From the NCBI GenBank assembly GCA_965242895.1, contig OZ251507.1, positions 2,170,001-2,234,000 of the forward strand: a stretch of DNA of 64,000 nucleotides, read 5' to 3'. Under the pieces are notes generated by a model. That model saw only the letters and a list, made by a program, of their open reading frames with translations, did no database searches and was not told the origin of the DNA. Position numbers and translations under genes: made by a program. The stretch's first letter is position 1. Each line of letters starts with the position of its first letter. Positions 24,610-33,206 of this stretch are shown piece after piece. Source of the DNA: CATQHL01 sp965242895 (GTDB lineage Bacteria > Actinomycetota > Acidimicrobiia > Acidimicrobiales > CATQHL01).

Positions 24610-25542
24610 TTAGTTAAGAGTAGAAGATAATTCTTCTTCAGTGGCAGCCCTTGACCAAGTTTCTATTTCAAGAAGCACATCGTTGCTGATATTATGGCCG
24701 TAGTCGATTATTCGGCAACGATCTAACAGTAGTCCTGCGTCTAATGCTCTCTTATTCCAGGTTGCGATGGACAAAGATTCTGCAACAAAAAACATGCGTA
24801 CAGGCGCGATAGTGGGTTGTATACTCATCCATTTTTTGCAGAATGCGTCAGGCTGGAGCTCGCTAATTGAATCAGGATAACTTGTCTCGGTTTTGCACTG
24901 ACCAAAGCCGATTAGTTTGCTTGGTAGGTCGTCGGCAAAAGACTTCCACACCACAATATCCAGTTTGTCGTCTTTCGCTTTTGGTTGGGCAGCGTCACGA
25001 TTTCGAAACTCTCCCCCCTCCTTCAAGAGCCCACAGAGTATATTGACTCTTTGTTCGAAATTCTGTCCGCCTTTCTGAGCACTAAACAGCATGCTTTCAG
25101 ATCGTTCTCCAAAATAATTTCTTGCGACCTGCTCAGAAAGTTTTTCGAAGAGATGTGTAGCATCAATGTTTGAAAACGAGCGGCGCTCTTTCATATTCAG
25201 TCTAGTTGTTAGGAGTAAGTATATGTATATTTTCTGTTTAGCATTCTTTTTATCTCTGCAGAGAGTGAGAGTTGCTTTTTGTTCGTCCAAGTGAAATGGA
25301 TAACCGCCTTGGCATACTGACTGACGGCGTCCAATTTCCATATATGTTTTATCTACTATATTAGTATCAATTTGATTTTCTTCCGGTACTCCTTCAGAGT
25401 TTTCATTCTCCTCCAATCTACCCAACAATTGAGATAGTTCAGTTTTCGCTACACTCTTGTTGGCTAGGCAGTTCAACTCAACCCAATCAGCAAGCTCATT
25501 ATCTCCATGCCAAGATACTGGAGGGTTTGGCCATTTGAACAT
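24610..25542 (-). CDS. Putative PD-(D/E)xK-type nuclease
   Basis: 310 residues. The start ATG overlaps the stop of the upstream ParB-like gene (TGATG), implying coupled translation. Residues D195 in KLDIVVW and Q215/K217 in GFGQCKT form a D-Xn-(E/Q)xK pattern typical of the restriction endonuclease-like fold. The remaining sequence is not recognised. Placement between a ParB-like protein and a D12 methylase fits a restriction enzyme. The family call rests on the short motif and context, so other PD-(D/E)xK roles are possible. Confidence 0.6.
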   Translation of the reverse strand: MFKWPNPPVSWHGDNELADWVELNCLANKSVAKTELSQLLGRLEENENSEGVPEENQIDTNIVDKTYMEIGRRQSVCQGGYPFHLDEQKATLTLCRDKKNAKQKIYIYLLLTTRLNMKERRSFSNIDATHLFEKLSEQVARNYFGERSESMLFSAQKGGQNFEQRVNILCGLLKEGGEFRNRDAAQPKAKDDKLDIVVWKSFADDLPSKLIGFGQCKTETSYPDSISELQPDAFCKKWMSIQPTIAPVRMFFVAESLSIATWNKRALDAGLLLDRCRIIDYGHNISNDVLLEIETWSRAATEEELSSTLN

Positions 25543-26645
25543 CAGGCTGCTTCGGAGATTCGTTGACGCTTTTTGGGGTTTTGTTTGCGTAGCATTGCTT
25601 CATATAAATCATCGGCAATGTCAGCTATCACGCTGGCTGTAGATAGTAGTTCGCTTGAATACTTGTCGTAGCCGGTCGATAGTTTGCTTTGAGCCTTTTC
25701 AAGTGCTCTCTTGGCATCGTGAAGAGATTTTTCAAATATATAAAAAGGTGTGTCACATTGCTCGTGGGCAAGATCAAGGTTATTGTGAGAACGCAGAGCG
25801 CTTAGTGCTTCTTTATTTCCTAGAACTCTGTCAAGTTTTCTTAAGTCGGGGTTTTGGGATCTTATTAACGGTTGTGTTTCCTTTTTCTTGCTGCCATACA
25901 GCCATAGAAAAAGCTCTTCCAGTTCTGTTCGTTTCTCGGTTGGTACGGGTTCTTTTGCTTCTTCGCCTGCCGATTTTATACCGATAAACTCAGACATGCC
26001 TGGATAGTCAATGCCTGTGTAAAGATGGGAAATGGAGAAATGTCTGTTCCACCTGTCTTCCCGATCGAAGACTTTCATACTCTCGGCTTGCTCGATTATC
26101 ATCAGACCGCGATACAGTCTTTGGGCGGTCCTGTGAGTATCCCCGATCTGTTTTGCGATTTCTTCCAAAGGGACGTCGAAATCGCGGTGCACTTTGGCGA
26201 TGTACTGAGACTTTGCGTAACTGGTCCATTTTGCCGGACCGTTGACATGTTTGAAACCGAGGTACTGCCAAGCATCTTCGCGGGTTGAAAAAACCACTGG
26301 CAACTTGTCAAGTTCTCGTCTCCTGTTTTCAGGGAGTCTCGGAATGTCGGCTGACAGCTTTTCGAATTTGTCAGGTTCTCTTAAGATCCTGACAGCGGCA
26401 AGCCGACGGTTGCCTTCAATGACAACGATTTTGTCATCTTCCCGTATGGCGATGACGGGTTCGTGCTGAAAATATCCACTAGCCGATATCGACATTAGAA
26501 CTTCTCTAACGTCCATAGTCTCCCAGAGCAATTTGATCATGTCTTCCTCGGTCGAGTGGCCGCCCAATTTGAACTCCACCATGCGCGGGTTCTCGAAGTC
26601 GAAACTCAAATCGTTGGTATCGATCAGTTTGATTGAATTTTCCAT
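25542..26645 (-). CDS. ParB/Srx-domain protein
   Basis: About 367 residues. Start at 26645 is chosen for AAAGGAGG just upstream; a longer frame to 26681 lacks this. The N-terminal domain has HEPVIAIREDDKIVVIEGNRRLAAVRI-type sequence with EGNRR at 77-81, the signature of the ParB N-terminal/sulfiredoxin fold, in which this loop binds nucleotide. A helix-turn-helix-like segment (EEIAKQIGDTHRTAQRLYRG) follows, then a helical C terminus. Unlike chromosomal ParB there is no ParA neighbour. ParB-like proteins with methylases occur in mobile and defence loci. It is the first gene of the three-gene operon. Confidence 0.82.
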   Translation of the reverse strand: MENSIKLIDTNDLSFDFENPRMVEFKLGGHSTEEDMIKLLWETMDVREVLMSISASGYFQHEPVIAIREDDKIVVIEGNRRLAAVRILREPDKFEKLSADIPRLPENRRRELDKLPVVFSTREDAWQYLGFKHVNGPAKWTSYAKSQYIAKVHRDFDVPLEEIAKQIGDTHRTAQRLYRGLMIIEQAESMKVFDREDRWNRHFSISHLYTGIDYPGMSEFIGIKSAGEEAKEPVPTEKRTELEELFLWLYGSKKKETQPLIRSQNPDLRKLDRVLGNKEALSALRSHNNLDLAHEQCDTPFYIFEKSLHDAKRALEKAQSKLSTGYDKYSSELLSTASVIADIADDLYEAMLRKQNPKKRQRISEAA

Positions 26646-26723
26646 CGTCCTCCTTTGTTTTGACTGCCTCATCCGGCGCACATCATCTGCGCGCGAGCCT
26701 CATGTTTAGCGCTGAATTAGCCT

Positions 26724-27110
26724 TCAACGCTCCACGTGCTGGGCGTCGCCCTGCTCGCCTAGCACTAGGTCGCGCTCTGAGTCGGGGACGTGGTCACGGG
26801 GGACGGGGGAGAGCGCCTCCATGAACGTGCAGCCACCCTCAGAGTGAAGCTCGTGGTAGACGCCTCGGTTAGCCACCGACACGTCGCCGGGGCGCAGGCG
26901 GCGGGTCTCCTCGCCGATCGTCATCGTCATCTCGCCTTGGAGCACTGCGATTATCTGCTCGGAGTGTTCGTGGTTGTGACGCTCGACGGTCGTGCCAGGA
27001 TCGTAGGTGACCCGACACATCATCACCTGCTCACCGCCGATGGCGTGGATGTTCACGCCCTCCCGCAGTTCGTAAGACTCGACGCCGTTCCAGGTTCGGA
27101 AAGCGCTCAT
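26724..27110 (-). CDS. Cupin-domain protein
   Basis: 128 residues starting MSAFRTWNG; the start ATG overlaps the stop of the upstream gene (ATGA), so it is the last gene of the molybdenum hydroxylase operon. The cupin motifs are RHNHEHSEQ (metal ligands H, H and a later E/Q) and PGDVSVANRGVYHELH. Small cupins of this kind may act as isomerases, dioxygenases or ligand sensors; the substrate presumably relates to that of the hydroxylase. Confidence 0.85.
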   Translation of the reverse strand: MSAFRTWNGVESYELREGVNIHAIGGEQVMMCRVTYDPGTTVERHNHEHSEQIIAVLQGEMTMTIGEETRRLRPGDVSVANRGVYHELHSEGGCTFMEALSPVPRDHVPDSERDLVLGEQGDAQHVER

Positions 27111-28210
27111 CACGCTGTCCACGCAAGTCCGGCGCCCACGGTGTTGATGGAAATCTCCTCGTCGAAGATCACGTGCTTGCCTTCACGCCGCGGCTCGCCT
27201 CCGCCGGAGCGCTTCTCGTCTAGCGCCCGCAGCACCCTCTCCGGCGTTATAGGCAACTCCGTCACCCATACACCCACGGCGTCGTGCACAGCTGTGGCTA
27301 TGGCCGCTGGCTGAGGGTTGTTGGCCATCTCGCCGATCCCCTTGGCTCCGTACGGCCCGTCGACGGAGGGGTTCTCGATGATCACGTTCCGCATCTCGGG
27401 CAAATCGGCGCTGCTAGGGGCGAAGTAGCTGCCGAAGTCGCCTGCTCTGTTGTCCACGGAGGGGTAGTAGGGGTAGCTGTCCTCCAGCACGCCCAGGCCA
27501 AGCCCCATCATGGCGCCGCCCTCTATCTGGCCCTCCAGCAAAGCAGGGTTGATGGCGCGCCCCACGTCGTAAGCCTGGATGAGGCGCACGACGCGAACCT
27601 CCCCAGTCTCGTCGTCCACTTCCACGTCCGCAGCGCATGCGGCATAGGAGATGGCGGCGTGGGGTGGGCTGTCCACAGCACCGGTGGAGGAGTCCACGAT
27701 GGCGGCGTAAGGGTTCAGGTGCGCCCCCGTGCCGGTGATCAGCTCGCCGTGGCTCCAGGTGGCGGCGGCGGCCACGTCTCCCACTCCCAGGCGCTTAGAC
27801 GGGGCGTCCTTGGCGAAAACTTCGCCGTCGGTGAGCTCGAGGTCGTCCGGGCTGATCTCCATCTCCTGGCTGGCCACCTCCAGAATCCGCTCACGCACCT
27901 TCAGCGCCGCCTTCAGCACCGCCTTGCCCGCTACGAAGGTGGCGCGGGAGGCGAACGTGCCGGTGCACACCGGCGAGGAGTCGGTGTTGGAGTTGTCGAA
28001 GGTGACCCAGTCGTACGGGACGCCGATGGTGTCGGCCACGATCTGCGACTGGATCGTCTTTGAGCCGTTGCCGATGTCTGTGGTGCCGGAGAAGACGTCG
28101 ATCCTCCCGTCGGGCTTCACCTTTATCCAAGCCTGCGAGGGATCCCCGTTCTGGTTCATCCCCGTCGGGTACTCGATAGATGCAATGCCGTGACCTTTGT
28201 GTATAGCCAT
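27110..28210 (-). CDS. Molybdenum hydroxylase large subunit, C-terminal half as separate protein
   Basis: About 366 residues starting MAIHKGHGIASIEYP at an ATG that overlaps the upstream stop (TAATG) and has GGAGG upstream. It matches the second molybdopterin-binding half of xanthine dehydrogenase-family enzymes: DIGNGSKTIQSQIVAD, TFASRATFVAGKAV, DVGRAINPALLEGQIEGG and the GAKGIGEMANNP segment containing the conserved catalytic Glu. Normally this is fused to the preceding domain in a protein of about 770 residues. The clean overlap suggests two co-translated subunits rather than a damaged gene. The clostridial nicotinate dehydrogenase is known to have such a split. Confidence 0.85.
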   Translation of the reverse strand: MAIHKGHGIASIEYPTGMNQNGDPSQAWIKVKPDGRIDVFSGTTDIGNGSKTIQSQIVADTIGVPYDWVTFDNSNTDSSPVCTGTFASRATFVAGKAVLKAALKVRERILEVASQEMEISPDDLELTDGEVFAKDAPSKRLGVGDVAAAATWSHGELITGTGAHLNPYAAIVDSSTGAVDSPPHAAISYAACAADVEVDDETGEVRVVRLIQAYDVGRAINPALLEGQIEGGAMMGLGLGVLEDSYPYYPSVDNRAGDFGSYFAPSSADLPEMRNVIIENPSVDGPYGAKGIGEMANNPQPAAIATAVHDAVGVWVTELPITPERVLRALDEKRSGGGEPRREGKHVIFDEEISINTVGAGLAWTA

Positions 28211-29580
28211 TAGTGGTCCTCCGAATCGCTTTGTTGGGCAACTAGATGATCGGGCAGCCATTCCCCTGAGCGCCGCTCACGGGAGGCGCCCGCATACGCC
28301 GGGGCGAGGTCCGCTTCGGTGGCCTCGGAGATGGCGTGCAGCACGTCGACCGTGGAGGGGTCGGTGTAGGAGATGCCGTTGGGTGAGGTGTCGCCGATGC
28401 GGTTAGCGTTCTTTAGCCGCAGCTCGAACGGGTCAATTCCTAGTTCGTCGGCGATCCGGCTCATGTGGGTTTCGACGGCGAACGACACCGAAGTCACCCC
28501 GTAGCCTCGCATGGCCGTGGTGGGCACCCTGTTAGTGAACACTACGTAGCCGTCGAAGTGCAGGTTAGGGATGGTGTAGGCGCCGGTGTGATGAAAACTG
28601 TGCTTCGTGACCCCGTAGGGGGAAAAGCGGGCGTAAGCGCCGGCGTCGTGCAGGGTGAGCATCTTGCGTCCGAGTATCCAGCCGTCGCTGGTCACGGCGT
28701 CGATGATCTCCATGTGCCAGGGCGCTCGAGTGGATGAGCACAGGAATTCCTCCGCACGCGTCCAGCGCCACTTGACGGGACGGCCAGACTTCCGAGCCAG
28801 CAGGGTGCAGATGGTCTCCGTGGCCGTGTCGACCTTCCCGCCGAAGCCTCCGCCCACTGTGCCTCCTATGAACTTCAGACGGTTCAGCGGAATCTGCAGG
28901 TGGGCAGCCACCACCCCCATGGAGAAGTAGAGGGCTTGCGTGCACGAATAGATGGTGAAGCGCCCGTCGGCCTCGGGCACGCTCAGACCCACCTGCGTCT
29001 CAATGGGCATCTGCTCGATGGCGGCAGGGCGGTATACGCCGCTGATGATCTTGTCGGCCCGCTCGAAGGCCGCCTCGATGTCGCCCTTGCGGATCTGCCG
29101 GCGATCCATGTCGTCCTCGAAGTGGGGATAGACGGTGCCCCAGTGGTGAGGCTTGACGGCGTCGGCGTCGAACGCCTTGCGCACGTCGAAGAGGGCTGGC
29201 TTCGGTTCGTAGCCGATGTCGATGGCGGCGACAGCGGCTTCAGCGGCGTCTGGGGTCTCGGCAGCCACTACCGCTATGGGCTGACCTTTGTAGCGGACGT
29301 CGTCACGCGCCAAGAGGGGTTCGTCGGCAGGTATGCCGAGAGCGGACAGGTGTCCGTACTCCAGCAGCGGCACGTCAGCGTGGGTGATGACGGCCGCCAC
29401 GCCAGGTGAGCGTTCCGCTTTGGAGGTGTCGAGGTGCGTGATAGCGGCGTGGTCGTGGCAGGAACGCAGGGCCTTGGCCCAGAGGGTTCCCTGAGCGCGG
29501 ACGTCGTCGACAAAGGTGGTGCGTCCGGTTGCGTGACCGACTCCGTCGTAGCGGGGAAGTCGTGCTCCTACGGCTTTCAT
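28210..29580 (-). CDS. Molybdenum hydroxylase large subunit, N-terminal half
   Basis: 456 residues, ATG after AAGGAGGAG. It contains the a/b hammerhead domain (from about residue 15, GVGHATGRTTFVDD) and the first molybdopterin-binding domain with GGTVGGGFGGK and AMRGYGVTSVSFAVE, as in xanthine dehydrogenase/aldehyde oxidase large subunits. It ends where the second Mo domain would start and its stop overlaps the next start. Together with the FAD (30204-31061) and 2Fe-2S (29680-30207) proteins it forms a four-subunit hydroxylase that oxidises a heterocycle or aldehyde with water as oxygen source. Substrate is not predictable. Confidence 0.88.
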   Translation of the reverse strand: MKAVGARLPRYDGVGHATGRTTFVDDVRAQGTLWAKALRSCHDHAAITHLDTSKAERSPGVAAVITHADVPLLEYGHLSALGIPADEPLLARDDVRYKGQPIAVVAAETPDAAEAAVAAIDIGYEPKPALFDVRKAFDADAVKPHHWGTVYPHFEDDMDRRQIRKGDIEAAFERADKIISGVYRPAAIEQMPIETQVGLSVPEADGRFTIYSCTQALYFSMGVVAAHLQIPLNRLKFIGGTVGGGFGGKVDTATETICTLLARKSGRPVKWRWTRAEEFLCSSTRAPWHMEIIDAVTSDGWILGRKMLTLHDAGAYARFSPYGVTKHSFHHTGAYTIPNLHFDGYVVFTNRVPTTAMRGYGVTSVSFAVETHMSRIADELGIDPFELRLKNANRIGDTSPNGISYTDPSTVDVLHAISEATEADLAPAYAGASRERRSGEWLPDHLVAQQSDSEDH

Positions 29581-29679
29581 TTCGGTCTCCTCCTTGGGTT
29601 CTTAGGTTGTGGTTCTTAGGTTGTGGGTCTTTTAGTTGTCGGTTTTCGACGGCATCTGGCAGCTTTAGCTATGCGTGAG

Positions 29680-30207
29680 CTATGCGTGCCGGATGGTGTG
29701 CGGGCTCTCAGCGACAGCAGAGAGGTCGAAGTCTCCGTCGCGGCTAGCAGCGGCCGCCGCCACAGCGTCTACGATCTTGAGGTATCCGGTGCAGCGGCAG
29801 ACGTGGCCTGCCAGCGCCTCGGTGATTTCCTCTCGGCTGGGGCTTCCGCCCCCGTCGATGTATGCAGTGGCGGCGACGATCATTCCAGGGGTGCAGAAGC
29901 CGCACTGCGCCGCGCTGTGATGGACGAAGGCCTGCTGGACAGGGGAGAGGTTCTCCGGCGTCCCTAGTCCCTCCACGGTGGTGACGGAGGAGCCGCTCAC
30001 CGCTGCGACCGCTGTCAGACAAGAACGCCGCGGCGATCCGTCCACGAGCACGGTGCAGGCTCCGCAGCCGCCGTTCTCGCACCCTGCCTTCGGGCTGAGG
30101 ACGCCTAGTTCCTCTCGCAGCACGGCCAGCAACGGGGTGAGGGGCGGGCTGTCAATCTGGGTATCTACGCCGTTGAGGTCGATCATCATTGTCTCGCCTA
30201 CTTTCAC
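29680..30207 (-). CDS. Molybdenum hydroxylase 2Fe-2S subunit
   Basis: 175 residues, GTG start overlapping the upstream FAD gene by 4 bp; an internal ATG pair lies 6 codons in. The first cluster has CENGGCGACTVLVDG with a later Cys, the second CGFCTPG and CRCTGY, the two 2Fe-2S clusters of the xanthine dehydrogenase family. The protein passes electrons from the Mo site to FAD. The 100-bp gap to the large subunit contains a short duplicated segment (GGTTCTTAGGTTGTG) and no gene. Confidence 0.93.
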   Translation of the reverse strand: MKVGETMMIDLNGVDTQIDSPPLTPLLAVLREELGVLSPKAGCENGGCGACTVLVDGSPRRSCLTAVAAVSGSSVTTVEGLGTPENLSPVQQAFVHHSAAQCGFCTPGMIVAATAYIDGGGSPSREEITEALAGHVCRCTGYLKIVDAVAAAAASRDGDFDLSAVAESPHTIRHA

Positions 30208-31061
30208 GTTTGAACCTCCAGTTCGGATAGTACTCGCTTGACTAGGGCGGGAAGGCTGCGGCGCCGATACCAGCCCGAGGCCATGGGGTCGTCGTCGGGA
30301 TCCACCTCAGATGCTGCCGCTGCTCCAGCGGCGTCGGGGTCGTCCGCAACCGCCTCAGCGGCCCGCAGCCGAATCCCTACAGGGGCGACGCCCACAGCGG
30401 CTAGCCTCACCTCTCCGTCCGCCGTGCGGACACCGGCGACTGACATGACCGTGAAGTGGTGAGCATGCGGGCGTCCGAGGCTGGCAAACGCTCCCGCAAC
30501 TGCTCTTCCCTTGTCGGACTCGTCGCGGACTAGACGTCCGTCAGTGGTGCGCCGCAGAGGCTGGCCTCCGCCCATTTCTAGAGGCTTATTGAAGCAGACC
30601 TCGAGCAGCAGTCTGCCCTCGCGTGCTGCTAAGAAGTCTTCTAGCGGCTCGCTTCGCTTTCCGCCTGAGCCCACCGAGTCCGCTGATGCGTCGAGCGCCA
30701 GCAGCGGCGCCTGCAGGTCGCCGAAACCAGCGGGGGCGCACAGGTTTCCCCCGAGCGTGGCAGCCGAGCGAATCTCCGTGTCGCCAATCCCGGCTGCGCA
30801 AGGGCCGAGCGGGGCAGGCATGGAGCAAAGGGCGTCCACCGAGGTCATTGCGCCCACTCGCAGAAAGCTGTCTGACTCTTCGACGAAGTCCAGCCCTGCG
30901 TCGCAGAGCATCAACACCCGCTCCGGCGAACTAGCGCCAAGGTGAAGCTCCGGTACCAGCAGGGTTCCTCCCGCCAGCACGCGCACCCCGTCGCCGTCCC
31001 CGAAAACCTCAGCGGCTTCTTCGGGCGCTCCGGGTCGGAGCAACAAGCTACTCATTGCCAT
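30204..31061 (-). CDS. Molybdenum hydroxylase FAD-binding subunit
   Basis: 285 residues, ATG after AGAGGAGAAC. It has the FAD-binding segments VLAGGTLLVPELHLG and RSAATLGGNLCAPAGFGD of CoxM/xanthine dehydrogenase FAD subunits. It is the first gene of the operon FAD, 2Fe-2S, large N, large C, cupin. The middle part is slightly Ala/Asp-rich. It transfers electrons to NAD or another acceptor. Confidence 0.9.
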   Translation of the reverse strand: MAMSSLLLRPGAPEEAAEVFGDGDGVRVLAGGTLLVPELHLGASSPERVLMLCDAGLDFVEESDSFLRVGAMTSVDALCSMPAPLGPCAAGIGDTEIRSAATLGGNLCAPAGFGDLQAPLLALDASADSVGSGGKRSEPLEDFLAAREGRLLLEVCFNKPLEMGGGQPLRRTTDGRLVRDESDKGRAVAGAFASLGRPHAHHFTVMSVAGVRTADGEVRLAAVGVAPVGIRLRAAEAVADDPDAAGAAAASEVDPDDDPMASGWYRRRSLPALVKRVLSELEVQT

Positions 31062-31466
31062 ACGTTCTCCTCTCCCTTCTTCAGATTATTACTCAGAATA
31101 GTAGACAATTTTTACTTGGAGTGAAGGCGGGTGCGTCGGCGGGCGGTTTTCAGCTCTGGTGAGTCTGGTGGGCGATGAGGGTTTGCGCCGTCGACTTGGT
31201 GAGTGATGGAGGGCTTTAATCCTGCTTTTTGCGCCTTGCTAGTTTTCAGCTAGTTTTCAATTAGTTGTTTGACGAAGGCTGCGCCTCGGCGCTAGGGGAG
31301 ATAGCGCTCCGCCTGCGAGCCGCGAAAATTTTAGATAGATTCAGTGAAGCCTTCTCTCAGCCTTCTCTCAACAGTGAAGCTTTCTTACAGTTAAAGTCTT
31401 CTCAAAGTGATGATCGGCTAAGGGCAACCATCCAAAACAAGACAACAAGAAACCGAGGGGATTTCA
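31062..31466. other. Divergent promoter region, no gene
   Basis: A 405-bp gap between the Mo-hydroxylase operon (minus) and the SMP-30 gene (plus). It holds short repeats (AGTTTTCA motifs near 31243-31258, CTTCTCTCA twice near 31352-31370) and A/T-richer parts that probably carry both promoters, but I cannot assign -35/-10 pairs with confidence. Confidence 0.4.
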
Positions 31467-32381
31467 ATGTCGGACGTTAAAGCACATTCGGACGCTATCC
31501 GTGAGTTAATAGACCCTGAGGAGGAGGTGAAGCAACTCGCTTCGGGGTTCACTTTTACTGAGGGACCTATTTGGCACCCCAAAGATCATTATCTGCTGTT
31601 TTCAGACATGCCCGGAGACGTTCGGCGCCGCTACACCCCAGGCAGCGGAGTCGAAGAGGTCATGCGCCCGTCCAACAAGTGCAACGGCATGACTTACGAC
31701 TCCGAGCTCAACCTCATCGTCTGCGAGCACGTCACTTCCAGCCTGATACGCGAAAACGCCGACGGCACCCGAGAGGTTCTAGCCTCGCACTTCGACGGCA
31801 AGGAACTGAACAGCCCTAACGACGTGGTGGCCGCTTCTGACGGCTCCATCTACTTCTCCGACCCCTGGTACGGACGCATGCCGGTCTTTGGAGAGGAGCG
31901 TGAAAGGGAATTGGGCTGGCAAGGGGTCTTCCGTTTGCCCCCTGACGGGGACGATCTTCAGTTGGTCGTTGACCGCGACGAATTCGAGCAACCCAACGGG
32001 CTCTGTTTCTCTCCCGACGAGTCCCTCCTTTACATCAACGACACGCCCAGGGCGCTCATCCGCGTCTACGACGTCAATTCGGACGGAAGCCTGAGCGGGG
32101 GACGCCTGTTCTTCGAAGGCATCGGCAGCGGCGTGATCGAAGAAGGCATCCCAGACGGGATGAAGTGCGACGAACTGGGCAACATCTGGGTGACCGGCCC
32201 TGGCGGGGTGTGGGTTATCAGCGTCGATGCTGAGCACATCGGCACTATTTCGATACCTGAGAACGTCGGAAACCTCACCTGGGGCGGAACCGACTGGCAC
32301 ACGCTTTTCATGCCGTCGAGTACTTCCTTGTACTCGATCGACACGAAGGTCGGCCCGCGGCGGGAGCCTTACATGGGCTAA
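31467..32381 (+). CDS. SMP-30/gluconolactonase-family hydrolase
   Basis: 304 residues, ATG after GAGGGGA. The six-bladed propeller family is recognised from FTEGPIWHPKDHYLLFSD near residue 30 (metal-binding Glu), NSPNDVVAASDGSIYFSDP (conserved Asn and Asp) and PDGMKCDELGNIWVTG (Asp). These proteins open lactones using a divalent metal. An isochorismatase-like gene lies 89 bp downstream and the Mo-hydroxylase diverges upstream, so a joint catabolic role for a cyclic compound is plausible. No signal peptide is seen, so it is probably cytoplasmic. Confidence 0.9.
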   Translation: MSDVKAHSDAIRELIDPEEEVKQLASGFTFTEGPIWHPKDHYLLFSDMPGDVRRRYTPGSGVEEVMRPSNKCNGMTYDSELNLIVCEHVTSSLIRENADGTREVLASHFDGKELNSPNDVVAASDGSIYFSDPWYGRMPVFGEERERELGWQGVFRLPPDGDDLQLVVDRDEFEQPNGLCFSPDESLLYINDTPRALIRVYDVNSDGSLSGGRLFFEGIGSGVIEEGIPDGMKCDELGNIWVTGPGGVWVISVDAEHIGTISIPENVGNLTWGGTDWHTLFMPSSTSLYSIDTKVGPRREPYMG

Positions 32382-32470
32382 GTTGCCACAAAACTGGGTG
32401 AACCTGCGACGAACAATCAGAAGAGGCGAACCCGGAGCCGTATCCAAAAATTAAAGCAAGGAGAAACAGC

Positions 32471-33082
32471 ATGAGCGATTTGAAACTTGAAGCGAGCCGC
32501 TGCGCCTTAATTATCCAGGACTTGCAGAACGACGTCATCACCGAAGGAGGAGCGTTCGGGGAGTCAGGCTCGCCGACGCACGCCGCGGAGCAGAACGTGG
32601 TGGCCAACGTCGTCAGTCTGGCGGACGTCTGTCGCAGCCTGGGCGTCCCTGTCATACACGTCTGGTACATCGTGGAGCCAGGCGCCCCCGGCCTTAAGCT
32701 CAACGCTCCGCTCTTTGAGGCGGTGAAGGAAACCGACGGCCTGGTGCGCGGCAGTTGGGGAGCGGCGCCAGTGGATGGGCTGGAAGCTCAGGACGGCGAC
32801 TTCATCGTGGAGAAAATGCGGATGAGCGCTTGGCAGGGCACCAAGTTGGAGAGCATCCTGGCGGGCACCGGCCGTGACACTGTGATTGTTACCGGCGCTT
32901 GGACGAACATGTCGGTTGAGCACACCGCCCGCACCGGAGCGGACAAGGGTTATCACATGGTCGTGCCAGAGGACGGGTGTTCCACGATGAGCGCCGACTG
33001 GCACAACGCCTCGGTGAACTACGCCCTGCAGAACGTCTCGGTGGTCACTGACGTCGACTCGGTAATAGGGGCGCTTGGCTAA
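32471..33082 (+). CDS. Isochorismatase-like hydrolase lacking the usual Cys nucleophile
   Basis: 203 residues, ATG after AAGGAG. The fold is recognised from LIIQDLQND (Asp17), the Lys115 of FIVEKMRMSA, and VTGAWTNMSVEHTARTGAD. In cysteine hydrolases of the family the TNxC position holds Cys; here residue 148 is Ser. Non-cysteine members such as true isochorismatases also lack Cys, so it need not be inactive, but amidase activity is less likely. It lies in a likely operon with the SMP-30 protein. Confidence 0.85.
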   Translation: MSDLKLEASRCALIIQDLQNDVITEGGAFGESGSPTHAAEQNVVANVVSLADVCRSLGVPVIHVWYIVEPGAPGLKLNAPLFEAVKETDGLVRGSWGAAPVDGLEAQDGDFIVEKMRMSAWQGTKLESILAGTGRDTVIVTGAWTNMSVEHTARTGADKGYHMVVPEDGCSTMSADWHNASVNYALQNVSVVTDVDSVIGALG

Positions 33083-33141
33083 TAGTGGCGTTTGGCGGTT
33101 GAAATTGTCTTTGGCTGACCCCCGAGAGTGAGCGGCTGTGA

Positions 33142-33174
33142 GAGTGAGCGGAGTCCCGAGTGAGCGGAGTCCCG
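33142..33174 (+). repeat. 16-bp tandem repeat in the gap before the permease gene
   Basis: GAGTGAGCGGAGTCCC occurs twice in tandem with a further partial copy just upstream (33125-33136). It lies in a non-coding gap of about 120 bp and its role is unknown. Confidence 0.7.
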
Positions 33175-33206
33175 CTGCATAGGGATGTATAGGGATTGGA
33201 AGTTTG

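Noticed and set aside
27284..28063. 259-residue plus-strand frame opposite the Mo-hydroxylase
   Set aside because: No family features; the minus-strand gene has clear conserved motifs throughout.
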